From assembly GCF_030814415.1 (NCBI RefSeq), contig NZ_JAUSVB010000005.1, positions 62,001 to 126,000 of the forward strand: a DNA stretch of 64,000 nt, written 5' to 3'. The number at the start of each line of letters is the position of its first letter. Position 1 is the first letter of the stretch. Positions 49,184 through 57,986 of this stretch are shown in pieces. Made by a program: the position numbers and the translations under genes. This DNA comes from Cellulomonas humilata (GTDB taxonomy: Bacteria > Actinomycetota > Actinomycetes > Actinomycetales > Cellulomonadaceae). The notes beneath the pieces are model-generated. The model did no database searches. It was not told where the DNA came from and saw only the letters and a program-made list of their open reading frames with translations.

Positions 49184-51478
49184 ATGAAGTTCACCGATGG
49201 CTACTGGCAGACGCTGCCGGGCGTGAGCGTCCTGCACCCGCGGGACGTGGCCGACGTCGTCGTGGGGGACGCCGGCGTGCGGGTCTACGCCCCGACCGCG
49301 CCGCAGCGTCGCCGTGGCGACTCGCTCAACCGCCCGCTGGTCTCCGTGGCGTTCGACAGCCCGATGGACGACGTGATCCGGGTCCGCATCGAGCACCACA
49401 GCGGAGGCGTCGACCGCGGCCCGCACTTCGAGGTGGCCACGGGGGCTGCGGACGTCAAGGTGACCGGTCCCGACGCCGGGTTCCTCACGATCCGGTCCGG
49501 CGCCCTGAGCGCGCGGATCGGCACGGCGGGACCGTGGGACGTCACGTTCGAGGCCGAGGGACGGGTGCTCACCTCGTCCACACCGCGGTCCGTCGGGATC
49601 GTCACCGACGCGGCGGGCGGGACGTACGTGCACGAGCAGCTGACGCTCGGTGTGCGGGAGCACGTCTACGGGCTGGGGGAGCGGTTCGGCGCGTTCGTGA
49701 AGAACGGGCAGTCCGTCGACATCTGGAACGAGGACGGCGGCACGGCGAGCGAGCAGGCGTACAAGAACGTGCCGTTCTACCTGTCGGACGCGGGCTACGG
49801 CGTGTTCGTCGACCACCCCGGGCGCGTCTCGTTCGAGGTCGGCTCCGAGGTGGTCAGCCGGACCCAGTTCTCGGTCCCGGGGGAGTCGCTGCAGTACTAC
49901 GTGATCCACGGCCCGACGCCGAAGGACGTGCTGCGCCGGTACACCGCGCTGACGGGCCGCCCCGCGCTGCCGCCGGCATGGTCGTACGGGCTCTGGCTCT
50001 CCACCTCGTTCACCACGAGCTACGACGAGGAGACCGTCACGTCGTTCGTCGACGGGATGGCCGAGCGGGACCTGCCGCTGAGCGTCTTCCACTTCGACTG
50101 CTTCTGGATGCGGGCGTACCACTGGACCGACTTCACGTGGGACCCCGCCACCTTCCCGGACCCGCAGGGGATGCTCGACCGGCTCAAGGCCAAGGGCCTG
50201 AAGATCTGCGTCTGGATCAACCCGTACATCGCGCAGCGCTCCGCACTGTTCGAGGAGGGCCGTGCCGGGCGCTTCCTGGTGGAGCGCGCCGACGGGTCGG
50301 TCTGGCAGACCGACCTCTGGCAGGCGGGCATGGGGCTCGTCGACTTCACCAACCCGGACGCGGTCGGGTGGTACCAGGGGCACCTGCGCCGGCTCGTCGG
50401 CCAGGGCGTGGACGCGTTCAAGACGGACTTCGGGGAGCGGATCCCGACGGACGTCGTCTGGCACGACGGCTCCGACCCGGAGCGGATGCACAACTACTAC
50501 ACGCAGCTCTACAACCGCACCGTCTTCGAGCTCCTCGAGGAGGAGCTCGGCACGGGGGAGGCCGTCCTGTTCGCGCGGTCCGCGACGGCCGGCGGCCAGC
50601 AGTTCCCGGTGCACTGGGGTGGCGACTGCGAGTCGACGTTCGTCTCGATGGCGGAGTCATTGCGCGGCGGGCTGTCGCTCGCGTCGTCGGGCTTCGGGTT
50701 CTGGAGCCACGACATCGGCGGCTTCGAGGGCACCCCGGACCCGGCGGTGTTCAAGCGCTGGCTGGCGTTCGGGCTGCTGTCGTCGCACAGCCGCCTGCAC
50801 GGCTCGGACTCCTACCGGGTGCCGTGGGCCTTCGACGAGGAGGCCGTCGAGGTCACGCGACGGTTCACCACCCTGAAGCACCGGCTCATGCCGTACCTCG
50901 CCGCGGCCGGTGTGGAGGCTCACCAGGAGGGGGTGCCGGTCATGCGGCCGATGGTCCTGGAGTTCCCTGACGACCCCGGCGCGGCGACCGTCGACACGCA
51001 GTACATGCTCGGGCCCGACCTGCTGGTCGCTCCCGTGTTCACCGCGGGGGGCGACGTGGACGTCTACGTGCCTGCAGGCACCTGGACGTCCCTGCTCAGC
51101 GGGGCGCAGGTGACCGGTCCGCGCTGGGTCAGCGAGCGGCACGGCTTCGACTCCGTGCCGCTGTACGTCCGGCCGGGGACGGTGCTGGCGCAGGGGGCCC
51201 GCACCGACCGGCCGGACTACGACTGGGCCGACGGCGTCACGCTGCGCCTCTTCGACCTGCCCGATGGCCACCGGTCGGTCACCACCGTGCCCGAGGTCGG
51301 CGACCGGGCGGCTGTGACGTTCGTGGTGACGCGGACCGGTCAGCAGGTCCGGGTGGAGGCGCGGGGCGCGAGCGCGCCGTGGTCGGTGGAGGTCGAGCCG
51401 TCGGGCGGCCGAGCGGCTCAGGTCGTGACCGTGCCGGCCGGGACCGGCGAGGTCACCCTCGAACTTCAGGACGACTGA
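49184..51478 (+). CDS. GH31 alpha-xylosidase (YicI-like)
   Basis: 764 residues, near the 772 of E. coli YicI. MKFTDGYWQTLPGV begins as YicI enzymes do. Nucleophile Asp415 lies in FKTDFGERIPTD and acid/base Asp481 in HWGGD; WSHDIGGFEG follows. The FGERIP run after the nucleophile is the mark of alpha-xylosidases rather than alpha-glucosidases. It cuts alpha-xylose from xyloglucan oligosaccharides or isoprimeverose, in the cytoplasm. ATG 49184 has GAGAGGA upstream. Operator 4 lies 81 bp upstream, so it belongs to the LacI regulon with the importer and the GH42 gene. Confidence 0.94.
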   Translation: MKFTDGYWQTLPGVSVLHPRDVADVVVGDAGVRVYAPTAPQRRRGDSLNRPLVSVAFDSPMDDVIRVRIEHHSGGVDRGPHFEVATGAADVKVTGPDAGFLTIRSGALSARIGTAGPWDVTFEAEGRVLTSSTPRSVGIVTDAAGGTYVHEQLTLGVREHVYGLGERFGAFVKNGQSVDIWNEDGGTASEQAYKNVPFYLSDAGYGVFVDHPGRVSFEVGSEVVSRTQFSVPGESLQYYVIHGPTPKDVLRRYTALTGRPALPPAWSYGLWLSTSFTTSYDEETVTSFVDGMAERDLPLSVFHFDCFWMRAYHWTDFTWDPATFPDPQGMLDRLKAKGLKICVWINPYIAQRSALFEEGRAGRFLVERADGSVWQTDLWQAGMGLVDFTNPDAVGWYQGHLRRLVGQGVDAFKTDFGERIPTDVVWHDGSDPERMHNYYTQLYNRTVFELLEEELGTGEAVLFARSATAGGQQFPVHWGGDCESTFVSMAESLRGGLSLASSGFGFWSHDIGGFEGTPDPAVFKRWLAFGLLSSHSRLHGSDSYRVPWAFDEEAVEVTRRFTTLKHRLMPYLAAAGVEAHQEGVPVMRPMVLEFPDDPGAATVDTQYMLGPDLLVAPVFTAGGDVDVYVPAGTWTSLLSGAQVTGPRWVSERHGFDSVPLYVRPGTVLAQGARTDRPDYDWADGVTLRLFDLPDGHRSVTTVPEVGDRAAVTFVVTRTGQQVRVEARGASAPWSVEVEPSGGRAAQVVTVPAGTGEVTLELQDD

Positions 51479-51504
51479 CCCCGCCCGCCCCTACAGTGCC
51501 CGAT

Positions 51505-52608
51505 ATGACGGATGCGAGCACGGTCGACTGGGCGGTGTTCGTGCTGGTCGTGGGGCTGCGGCTGGTGGTGCCGCTGTTCATCCCGCGGTTCCCGCTGCCC
51601 GCGATCCTCGCCGCGCTGGTGATCGACGGCGTCGACAAGTCGATCTTCGCCGCGTTCACCGGTCTGCCGCTCGACAACTACCAGTCGTACGACAAGGCGC
51701 TCGACATCTACTACCTCACGATCGCCTACCTGTCGGTGCTGCGGAACTGGCGCAACCCGTTCGCGGTCGGCGTCGCGGCGTTCCTCTGGTACTACCGGCT
51801 GGTCGGGGTGCTGCTGTTCGAGCTGACCGACCTGCGCTGGCTGCTCATGGTGTTCCCGAACACGTTCGAGTACTTCGTCATCGCGATCGAGGTGGTCCGG
51901 ACGCGGTGGGACGCCGCCCGCCTCAGCCGGGCCGCGTTCCTCTGGACGGCAGGGCTCATCTGGGTGGTGATCAAGCTGCCGCAGGAGTGGTGGATCCACG
52001 TCGCGCAGCTGGACTTCACCGACGAGTTCGGCAAGCTGGTCGACAAGCACCCGTGGGTCTGGGGACTCCTCGCCGTCCTCGCCGTCGTGCTGGTCGTCGT
52101 CGGCAGACGCGTGGTCCGGCGCCTGCCGCCGGCCGACTGGCCCTTCACCGTGGACGCCGACGTCGTGGCCGCGCGGGTGGGCTGGGTGCCCAAGGGTCCC
52201 GTCGGTGTCGCGCCGAAGGGCATCGGTCACCTGGCTGAGAAGGTCGCGCTGGCGGGGCTGGTCACGGCTGTGCTGTTCGAGTCCTACCCGCTGACGGAGG
52301 GGCGGCTGTCCGTGGTGGTCCTCGTCGTCACCGGGACGGTGCTCGTCCACGCAGGGCTGGCGCTGTGGCGGGGGCGAGCGACGGCGTCGCTCGGCATCGG
52401 TGTCGCGGTCAACACCGTGATCAGCGTCGTCACGATGCTCGTCTTCGCGGCGTTCGCCACCGGGCAGCGGGGGCAGGTCGCGGTCGGCGACGTGCTGCTC
52501 TTCGCCTACGTGGTCGCGCTCGTCGTGACCCTCTACGACCGCTACTCGGCCCGCCGCGAGGCGTGCGAGACACCGGTCGGTGCCGACGCGCGGCTGACGC
52601 GGAGCTAG
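51505..52608 (+). CDS. Multispanning membrane protein, function unknown
   Basis: 367 residues with about eight hydrophobic segments (for example TVDWAVFVLVVGLRLVVPLF, LLAVLAVVLVVVGRRVVRRL, VVLVVTGTVLVHAGLALW). Notable conserved-looking parts: PRFPLPAILAALVIDGVDKS, YQSYDKALDIYYLTIAYLSV and VFPNTFEYFVIAIEVVR. No signal or enzyme motif that I recognise. ATG 51505 lies 26 bp after the GH31 stop, so it may ride on that transcript. The stop overlaps the stop of the convergent membrane gene: both TAGs share CTAG (52605-52608). Confidence 0.78.
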   Translation: MTDASTVDWAVFVLVVGLRLVVPLFIPRFPLPAILAALVIDGVDKSIFAAFTGLPLDNYQSYDKALDIYYLTIAYLSVLRNWRNPFAVGVAAFLWYYRLVGVLLFELTDLRWLLMVFPNTFEYFVIAIEVVRTRWDAARLSRAAFLWTAGLIWVVIKLPQEWWIHVAQLDFTDEFGKLVDKHPWVWGLLAVLAVVLVVVGRRVVRRLPPADWPFTVDADVVAARVGWVPKGPVGVAPKGIGHLAEKVALAGLVTAVLFESYPLTEGRLSVVVLVVTGTVLVHAGLALWRGRATASLGIGVAVNTVISVVTMLVFAAFATGQRGQVAVGDVLLFAYVVALVVTLYDRYSARREACETPVGADARLTRS

Positions 52609-53456
52609 ACGATCTCGGCAGGGGGAGGCCGGAAGCGGCCCAGCTCAGCCGTCCCGCCGACGGCCAACAACCACAGCAGCGCGACGAGAAGCACCGACGC
52701 CAACGGTGCCATCACGGCGGGCAGCAGGACGAGGTCCGGCAGAGCGACCGCCGAGTAGGACGTCGTCGGGGCGGGGCCGTAGGCCACCGCCAGGTGCGAC
52801 TGCCAGCCGACCCAGGTCAGCGCCGCGGCGGGCAGGACGTAGGCGGCGGCCCAGACGGACGGCGGTCGGCGGTCGGCCAGCACGAGTGCTCCGACGACCA
52901 GCACGAGGACCAGCGAGGCGGTACGCACGGCACCGTGCGCCGCCGGCGACGTCCGCACCAGGACCAGCTGCGAGGCACCAAGGGATGAGGCCCAGATCGG
53001 GAGGGTGAGGACCATCGTCGCCACGGCGAGGATGCGCACCGGCACCTGGGCGCCGGCGGCGCGGACGGTGGCCAGCAGTCCGGTCCCGGTCAGCGCCCAG
53101 AGCAGCAGGAGGAGGACGGCGACGGTGATCCCGGTGGCTCCGAGCCCGGGCCGCGTCGCCGAGCTGCCCGTCGCGGAGTACGCGAACCACACCTCGGTCG
53201 ACGCGGCCCACCACGACCCCGTGAGCGTCAGCGCGGGGATGCCGTAGAGCAGGCTGAGGCGCGCGGACGACGCGCGGCGCCACGCCACGACCGCCGACAC
53301 GGCCACGACCAGCCACAGGCTCACGGTTCGACCGGTGTCCGGCTGGAGGATCCCCACGGCGGTCGCGACGCCCACGGCCACGGCCACCAGCCCGGCGGTG
53401 ATGCCCAGGGCGCGGGCGATGCGGTCGAGGGTGGTGGGCGTGGGGGGTCCGGTCAC
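52605..53456 (-). CDS. Membrane protein with two tandem copies of a module
   Basis: 283 residues, eight or so spans, from GTG 53456. Each half carries the pattern Y-x-(L/I)PA-(x)3-(L)T-x(2-3)-W: first LLYGIPALTLTGSWWAAS, then AAYVLPAAALTWVGWQSH. The next gene upstream (53453-53917) has one copy, YALPALGLTWVWWRM. The second half also matches that gene over the preceding 70 residues (VRILAVATMVLTLPIWAS versus VRVLAVLAALVTIPLWSP, and VRTASLVLVLVVGAL versus VRVASLVLVVVLAGL). Thus a duplicated unit. No known family or function. GTG overlaps the upstream stop. Confidence 0.72.
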   Translation of the reverse strand: MTGPPTPTTLDRIARALGITAGLVAVAVGVATAVGILQPDTGRTVSLWLVVAVSAVVAWRRASSARLSLLYGIPALTLTGSWWAASTEVWFAYSATGSSATRPGLGATGITVAVLLLLLWALTGTGLLATVRAAGAQVPVRILAVATMVLTLPIWASSLGASQLVLVRTSPAAHGAVRTASLVLVLVVGALVLADRRPPSVWAAAYVLPAAALTWVGWQSHLAVAYGPAPTTSYSAVALPDLVLLPAVMAPLASVLLVALLWLLAVGGTAELGRFRPPPAEIV

Positions 53457-53917
53457 GGGCGCCCAGCCCTCGGGCGGCGTCGCCGTCCGGCGATCCCGAT
53501 CGCCGCGAGCGTCCACGTGAGGACCACCAGCGCGGACAGGGCGACCGAGACCGCGAACCAGGGGGACGTGAACGCGTGCGGCGGATCCTGCCCCGCCGAG
53601 CCGAACATCGCGACCGTGTAGCTGCCGCCGCCCTCCATCCGCCACCAGACCCAGGTCAGCCCCAGGGCCGGCAGCGCGTAGAGCGCGACGACGCGCCTGC
53701 CCCGCCACAGCGTCAGCCCGGCGAGCACCACGACGAGGACCAGGGACGCGACACGGACGACCGCGACCCCGGGTGGAGCCGTCGCCGCGACCATGAAGAC
53801 ACCGTCGGAGGTGGTCACATGGTCGGGCGGCGACCACAGCGGGATCGTCACGAGCGCGGCCAGCACCGCCAGCACGCGCACGAGGCGCGAGCGAACCTGC
53901 TGGTCAGCGGGGGGCAT
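53453..53917 (-). CDS. Membrane protein, single copy of the same module
   Basis: 154 residues, about four spans. VRVLAVLAALVTIPLWSP, VRVASLVLVVVLAGLTLW and YALPALGLTWVWWRM align with the second half of the downstream gene. Ends in a basic tail (GRRRRPRAGRP). ATG 53917; stop overlaps the downstream GTG by four bases, so they are made together. The pair follows the Dpp-type operon on the same strand beyond a set of overlapping hairpins. Function unknown. Confidence 0.72.
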   Translation of the reverse strand: MPPADQQVRSRLVRVLAVLAALVTIPLWSPPDHVTTSDGVFMVAATAPPGVAVVRVASLVLVVVLAGLTLWRGRRVVALYALPALGLTWVWWRMEGGGSYTVAMFGSAGQDPPHAFTSPWFAVSVALSALVVLTWTLAAIGIAGRRRRPRAGRP

Positions 53918-53934
53918 CCCGCCACGCTAGGAGC

Positions 53935-53964
53935 GGACCGGTCCACCCGGGGGTGAACCGGTCC
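53935..53964. terminator. Hairpin after the Dpp-type operon, with an overlapping alternative
   Basis: GGACCGGTCCACCC pairs with GGGTGAACCGGTCC (one mismatch, 2-base loop). The same GGGTGAACC can instead pair with GGTTCACCC at 53967-53975, giving a second stem that includes the ATPase stop. Confidence 0.7.
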
Positions 53965-53969
53965 GAGGT

Positions 53970-55667
53970 TCACCCGTGCGCGCGCAGGTTCCTCCACGTC
54001 TCGCGGCGGGCGGCCTGCTCGACCGGGTCCGGCACGGGCAGCGACGCCAGCAGGCGCTGCGTGTACGGGTGCTTCGGCGCACCGAGCACCTCGTCGCCCG
54101 TGCCCTCCTCCACCAGCACGCCGCGGTGCAGGACCGCGATGCGGTGGGCCAGCAGGTCCACGACGGCCAGGTCGTGGCTGATGAACAGGCACGCGAAGCC
54201 CAGCTCGGCCTGCAGGCGGGCGAACAGGTCCAGCACCCGGGCCTGCACCGAGACGTCCAGGGCGCTGGTCGGCTCGTCTGCGATGAGCAGCTCGGGGCCC
54301 AGGATGAGCGCCCGGGCCAGGCTCGCGCGCTGCCGCTGACCGCCCGAGAGCTCGTGCGGGAACCGGTCGCCGAACGCCTTGGGCAGCTGGACGGCCTCCA
54401 TCAGCTCGTCGACCCGCGGCCGGGCCTCGACAGGGTTCGGCGCCAGTCCGTGCACGACCATCGGCTCGGCGACGCACTGGGCGATCGTGAGAAGCGGGTT
54501 GAAGCTGGTGGCCGGGTCCTGGAAGACGAACCCGATGCGCTTGCGGACCGGGCGGAAGACCCTCTCCTTCACGTCGAGCATCTCGACGCCGTGGACCTTC
54601 AGCGAGCCGCCGCTGATGGGCGTGAGCCCGGCGATGGCCCGGCCGATCGTGGTCTTGCCACTGCCCGACTCGCCCACCAGGCCGAGCACCTCGCCGGGCC
54701 GGATGACCAGGTTCACGCCGTCGACGGCCGTGAACGCGGGCTGCCGCAGCCGGCCGGGGTAGACGATCCGCAGGTCGGACGCCTCGACGACCGGTGTCGC
54801 CGACTCGTCGACGACCATGGCCTCGAGCTCGTCGGCCACCCGGACCCGGTCGCGCAGGCGTCGCCCGCCCACCCGCGGCACGGCGTCGAGCAGGCGCTGG
54901 GTGTACGGGTGCTGCGGCGACGCGAACAGCGTCCGGACGTCGGCCTGCTCGACGATCTCGCCGTTGTACATGACCGCGACGCGGTCGGCCAGGTCCGCGA
55001 CGACGCCCATGTTGTGCGTGATCAGGACGATCGCCGAGCCGAACTCCTGGGGGAGGCGGCGCAGCAGCTCGAGGATCTCGGCCTGCACGGTGACGTCGAG
55101 GGCCGTGGTCGGCTCGTCCGCGATGATCAGGCCCGGGTCGAGGACGAGCGCCTGGGCGATGACGATGCGCTGCTTCTGACCGCCCGAGAACTGGTGCGGG
55201 TAGTGGTCGACGCGGTGCTCCGGGTCGGGGATGCCGACCAGCCGCAGGATCTCGATCGCGCGGGCGCGGGCGTCCTTGTCGGAGATGTTGCTGTGCGCCT
55301 TGAGCCCCTCGGCGATCTGCCAGCCGACCGGGAAGACCGGGTTGAGGGCCGTGGACGGCTCCTGGAACACCATCGCCGCGTCCCGGCCCCGCACGTCGCG
55401 CAGATCGTTGCCCCGCAGCGTGACGAGGTCGTGCGTCGCGGAGCCGTCCTTGCGTGTGAGCAGGACAGCCCCGCTGGTCAGGGCGGTCTCGGGCAGCAGG
55501 CCCAGGATCGAGCGGGCGGTGACGGTCTTGCCGGAGCCGGACTCCCCGACGATCGCGAGCACCTCCCCGGCGGCGACCTGGAGCGTGACGCCCTCGACGG
55601 CCCGGACGGTGCCGGCGTCGGTGGCGAACGAGACGTGCAGGTTCGTGATGTCGACGACGTTGGTCAT
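53970..55667 (-). CDS. Dpp/Opp-type ABC ATPase, two fused nucleotide-binding domains
   Basis: 565 residues with two complete ATPase domains: Walker A GESGSGKT twice (about residues 40 and 315), signatures FSGGQKQR and LSGGQRQR, Walker B LIIADEPTTALD and LLIADEPTSALD. Each ends in the HPYTQRLL motif of oligopeptide-type ATPases, so DppD and DppF are joined in one chain, as in GsiA-like proteins. It powers uptake through the two adjacent permeases. ATG 55667 overlaps the permease stop by one base. No unusual residues at catalytic positions. Confidence 0.95.
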   Translation of the reverse strand: MTNVVDITNLHVSFATDAGTVRAVEGVTLQVAAGEVLAIVGESGSGKTVTARSILGLLPETALTSGAVLLTRKDGSATHDLVTLRGNDLRDVRGRDAAMVFQEPSTALNPVFPVGWQIAEGLKAHSNISDKDARARAIEILRLVGIPDPEHRVDHYPHQFSGGQKQRIVIAQALVLDPGLIIADEPTTALDVTVQAEILELLRRLPQEFGSAIVLITHNMGVVADLADRVAVMYNGEIVEQADVRTLFASPQHPYTQRLLDAVPRVGGRRLRDRVRVADELEAMVVDESATPVVEASDLRIVYPGRLRQPAFTAVDGVNLVIRPGEVLGLVGESGSGKTTIGRAIAGLTPISGGSLKVHGVEMLDVKERVFRPVRKRIGFVFQDPATSFNPLLTIAQCVAEPMVVHGLAPNPVEARPRVDELMEAVQLPKAFGDRFPHELSGGQRQRASLARALILGPELLIADEPTSALDVSVQARVLDLFARLQAELGFACLFISHDLAVVDLLAHRIAVLHRGVLVEEGTGDEVLGAPKHPYTQRLLASLPVPDPVEQAARRETWRNLRAHG

Positions 55668-56776
55668 CAGCGCTCGCCCCTTCCGTCGAACAGGTCTGTC
55701 GGCCCCTCGAGGTCGTCGATGCTCTCGACGCCCGGGACGCGGTCGGTGGCGACACCGCCGGGAACGGCGGTGACCGGGCTCAGCGGAGCGGCGGCCTTGG
55801 CAGCCCGGCGCCTGCGCAGGCGCGGGTCGGCGAGGTCGTTGAGCGACTCCCCGACGAGCGTCAGCCCGAGCACGGTGAGCACGATCGCGACGCCCGGGGG
55901 CACCGCGGTCCACCAGATGCCGCTGGTCACGTCGGACAGCGACTTCGACAGGTCGTAGCCCCAGTCCGCCGCGGCCGTCGGCTCGATGCCGAACCCGAGG
56001 AAGCCCAGGCCGGCCAGCGTGAGCACGGCCTCGGAACAGTTCAGGGTGAGGATCAGCGGGAGCGTCCGCGTGGAGTTGCGCAGGACGTGGCGGCCCATGA
56101 TCCGCAGGTGCCCCGAGCCGATCACGCGGGCGGACTCGACGAACGCCTCCGCCTTGACGCGGACGACCTCGGCGCGGACCACGCGGAAGTACTGGGGGAT
56201 CATCACGACGCTCAGCGAGATCGCCGCGGCCATCACCCCGCCCCACATCGACGACTGACCACCGCTGATCACGATGGCGACGACGATGGCGAGCAGCAGC
56301 GACGGGAACGCGAAGAGCGCGTCGGCGATGACGACGAGCACGCGGTCCACCCAGCCGCCGAAGTAGCCCGACACCAGGCCGAGCGCGACGCCCGCGAAGA
56401 TCGAGAGCACGACCGCGACGACGATCACGAGGAATGCCGGCCGCGCACCCCAGATCGTGCGGGACAGCACGTCGTAGCCGCCGACGGTGGTGCCCAGCAG
56501 GTTCTCGGCCGAGGGCGGCTGCTGCGAGCCGAAGTTCACGTCGCCCGAGCTCAGCTGCGCGTACCCGTAGGGCGCGAGCAGCGGCGCGAACGCCGCGGTG
56601 ATGACGAAGATCAGCATCAGGACGATGCCGACGACCAGCATGGTGCGCTGCAGGCCGACGCTCGTGCGGACGTGGCGCACCACGGGCAGGCGCTTCCAGA
56701 ACGAGGTGTGCTCCGGCGTGGGCGGGGCGGCGTGCGCGACGGCGAGGCCGACCTCGGGCAGGGACGTGTCGGTCAT
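55667..56776 (-). CDS. Dpp/Opp-type ABC permease, DppC family
   Basis: 369 residues. Long N-terminal cytoplasmic part to about residue 45, then a first span (TMLVVGIVLMLIFVITAAFA), a periplasmic loop ending in LLGTTVGGYDVLSRTIWGAR (typical DppC LGTDxxGRDxxSR) and further spans with the EAA loop ESARVIGSGHLRIMGRHVL. Residues after about 335 form an unusually long Ala/Pro-rich cytoplasmic tail. Starts ATG 56776, one base from the DppB-type stop. Same operon as the fused ATPase. Confidence 0.93.
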   Translation of the reverse strand: MTDTSLPEVGLAVAHAAPPTPEHTSFWKRLPVVRHVRTSVGLQRTMLVVGIVLMLIFVITAAFAPLLAPYGYAQLSSGDVNFGSQQPPSAENLLGTTVGGYDVLSRTIWGARPAFLVIVVAVVLSIFAGVALGLVSGYFGGWVDRVLVVIADALFAFPSLLLAIVVAIVISGGQSSMWGGVMAAAISLSVVMIPQYFRVVRAEVVRVKAEAFVESARVIGSGHLRIMGRHVLRNSTRTLPLILTLNCSEAVLTLAGLGFLGFGIEPTAAADWGYDLSKSLSDVTSGIWWTAVPPGVAIVLTVLGLTLVGESLNDLADPRLRRRRAAKAAAPLSPVTAVPGGVATDRVPGVESIDDLEGPTDLFDGRGER

Positions 56777-56777
56777 G

Positions 56778-57890
56778 TCAGTACCTGATCCTCGGGTCGA
56801 CGAGCGCGGCGATGACGTCGACGACGAAGTTCGTCAGCGCCACCACCACGGCGAGCAGGACGACGATGCCCTGCACGGCGACGAAGTCGCGGGCCAGCAG
56901 GTACTGGACCAGCTGGAAGCCGAGGCCCTTCCACTCGAAGGTCTTCTCGGTCAGGACGGCGCCGGACAGCAGCAGCGCGACCTGCAGGCCGATCACCGTG
57001 ATGATCGGGACGAGCGCGGGGCGCCAGGCGTGCTGGCGCAGCAGCCGGCGCTCGTTGACGCCGCGCGAGCGGGCCGCCTCGACGTAGCCCGTGGACAGGG
57101 TGCCGATGACGTTGGTGCGGACCAGCCGCAGGAAGATGCCACCGGTCAGCAGCCCGAGCGCGAGGGCGGGCAGGATCGCGTGCTCGAGCACGTCGAGGAC
57201 CACGGACACGTCGCCCGTGCTGATCGCGTCGATGAGGAAGATGCCCGTGCCCGCGCCGTTGCGCTGGAGCTCGATCTGCGCGTCGGTGGACGCGCGGCCG
57301 GCGACCGGGAGCCAGCCCAGCCACACGGAGAAGATGAGCTTGAGCAGGATGCCGGCGAAGAACACGGGCGTCGCGTAGGCCAGGATCCCGGAGATGCGCA
57401 GGGACGCGTCGACGCCCTTGTCGCGACGGGCGGCGGCGATGCGGCCCAGCGGGATGCCGACCAGGAGCGCGACGAGCATCGCGTAGAACGCGAGCTCCAG
57501 AGTCGCGGTCCCGTACGTCAGGACGACCTCGGTGACCGGGCGGTTGTCGGAGATCGTGGTGCCGAAGTCCCCGCGGAACACGTTGCCCAGGTACTCGAAG
57601 TACTGCACGAGGATCGGCCGGTCGTAGCCCGCCTCGTGGATCCGCTCCTGCAGCTGGTCGTGCGTCAGCCGCCCGCCCAGCGAGGCGGTGATCGGGTCGC
57701 CCGTCGCGCGCATGAGGACGAAGACGGTGGTGACCAGGATGAAGATCGTCGGGAAGATCAGCAGGAACCGCACCAGCAGGTAGCTGCCGAGGTGTCCCCC
57801 CGATCGCCTGCTCTTCGCGGCCGGGGTCGCCGGCGTGGTAGGCCCAGGGGGCGCGACGCCGATGGGCGCTCCGGTGGTGGTGGAGGTCAT
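56778..57890 (-). CDS. Dpp/Opp-type ABC permease, DppB family
   Basis: 370 residues. Polar N-terminus of about 30, first span (YLLVRFLLIFPTIFILVTTV) and the DppB loop DPITASLGGRLTHDQLQERI, then five spans and EAA loop EAARSRGVNERRLLRQHAWR. It forms the channel with the DppC-type permease. ATG 57890. A 96-bp gap with a hairpin separates it from the binding-protein gene. Confidence 0.93.
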   Translation of the reverse strand: MTSTTTGAPIGVAPPGPTTPATPAAKSRRSGGHLGSYLLVRFLLIFPTIFILVTTVFVLMRATGDPITASLGGRLTHDQLQERIHEAGYDRPILVQYFEYLGNVFRGDFGTTISDNRPVTEVVLTYGTATLELAFYAMLVALLVGIPLGRIAAARRDKGVDASLRISGILAYATPVFFAGILLKLIFSVWLGWLPVAGRASTDAQIELQRNGAGTGIFLIDAISTGDVSVVLDVLEHAILPALALGLLTGGIFLRLVRTNVIGTLSTGYVEAARSRGVNERRLLRQHAWRPALVPIITVIGLQVALLLSGAVLTEKTFEWKGLGFQLVQYLLARDFVAVQGIVVLLAVVVALTNFVVDVIAALVDPRIRY

Positions 57891-57936
57891 GGGTTCCTGC
57901 CTTGTTGATGACGTGCCGTACGGACGTGCCGGACGG

Positions 57937-57960
57937 CCCCGCCCCCCGAGTGTGGCGGGG
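57937..57960 (-). terminator. Intra-operon hairpin between binding protein and DppB-type permease
   Basis: CCCCGCC/GGCGGGG arms with a 10-base loop, 27 bp after the binding-protein stop. It parallels the hairpin in the same place of the sugar operon at 46.35 kb and may reduce permease expression. Confidence 0.55.
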
Positions 57961-57986
57961 GACGGGACCGTCGGCCTGCTGAAGGA

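Noticed and set aside
53970..55667. Frameshift joining two ATPase genes
   Set aside because: Reading is continuous with both domains complete and an ordinary linker; fused Dpp/Gsi-type ATPases are common.
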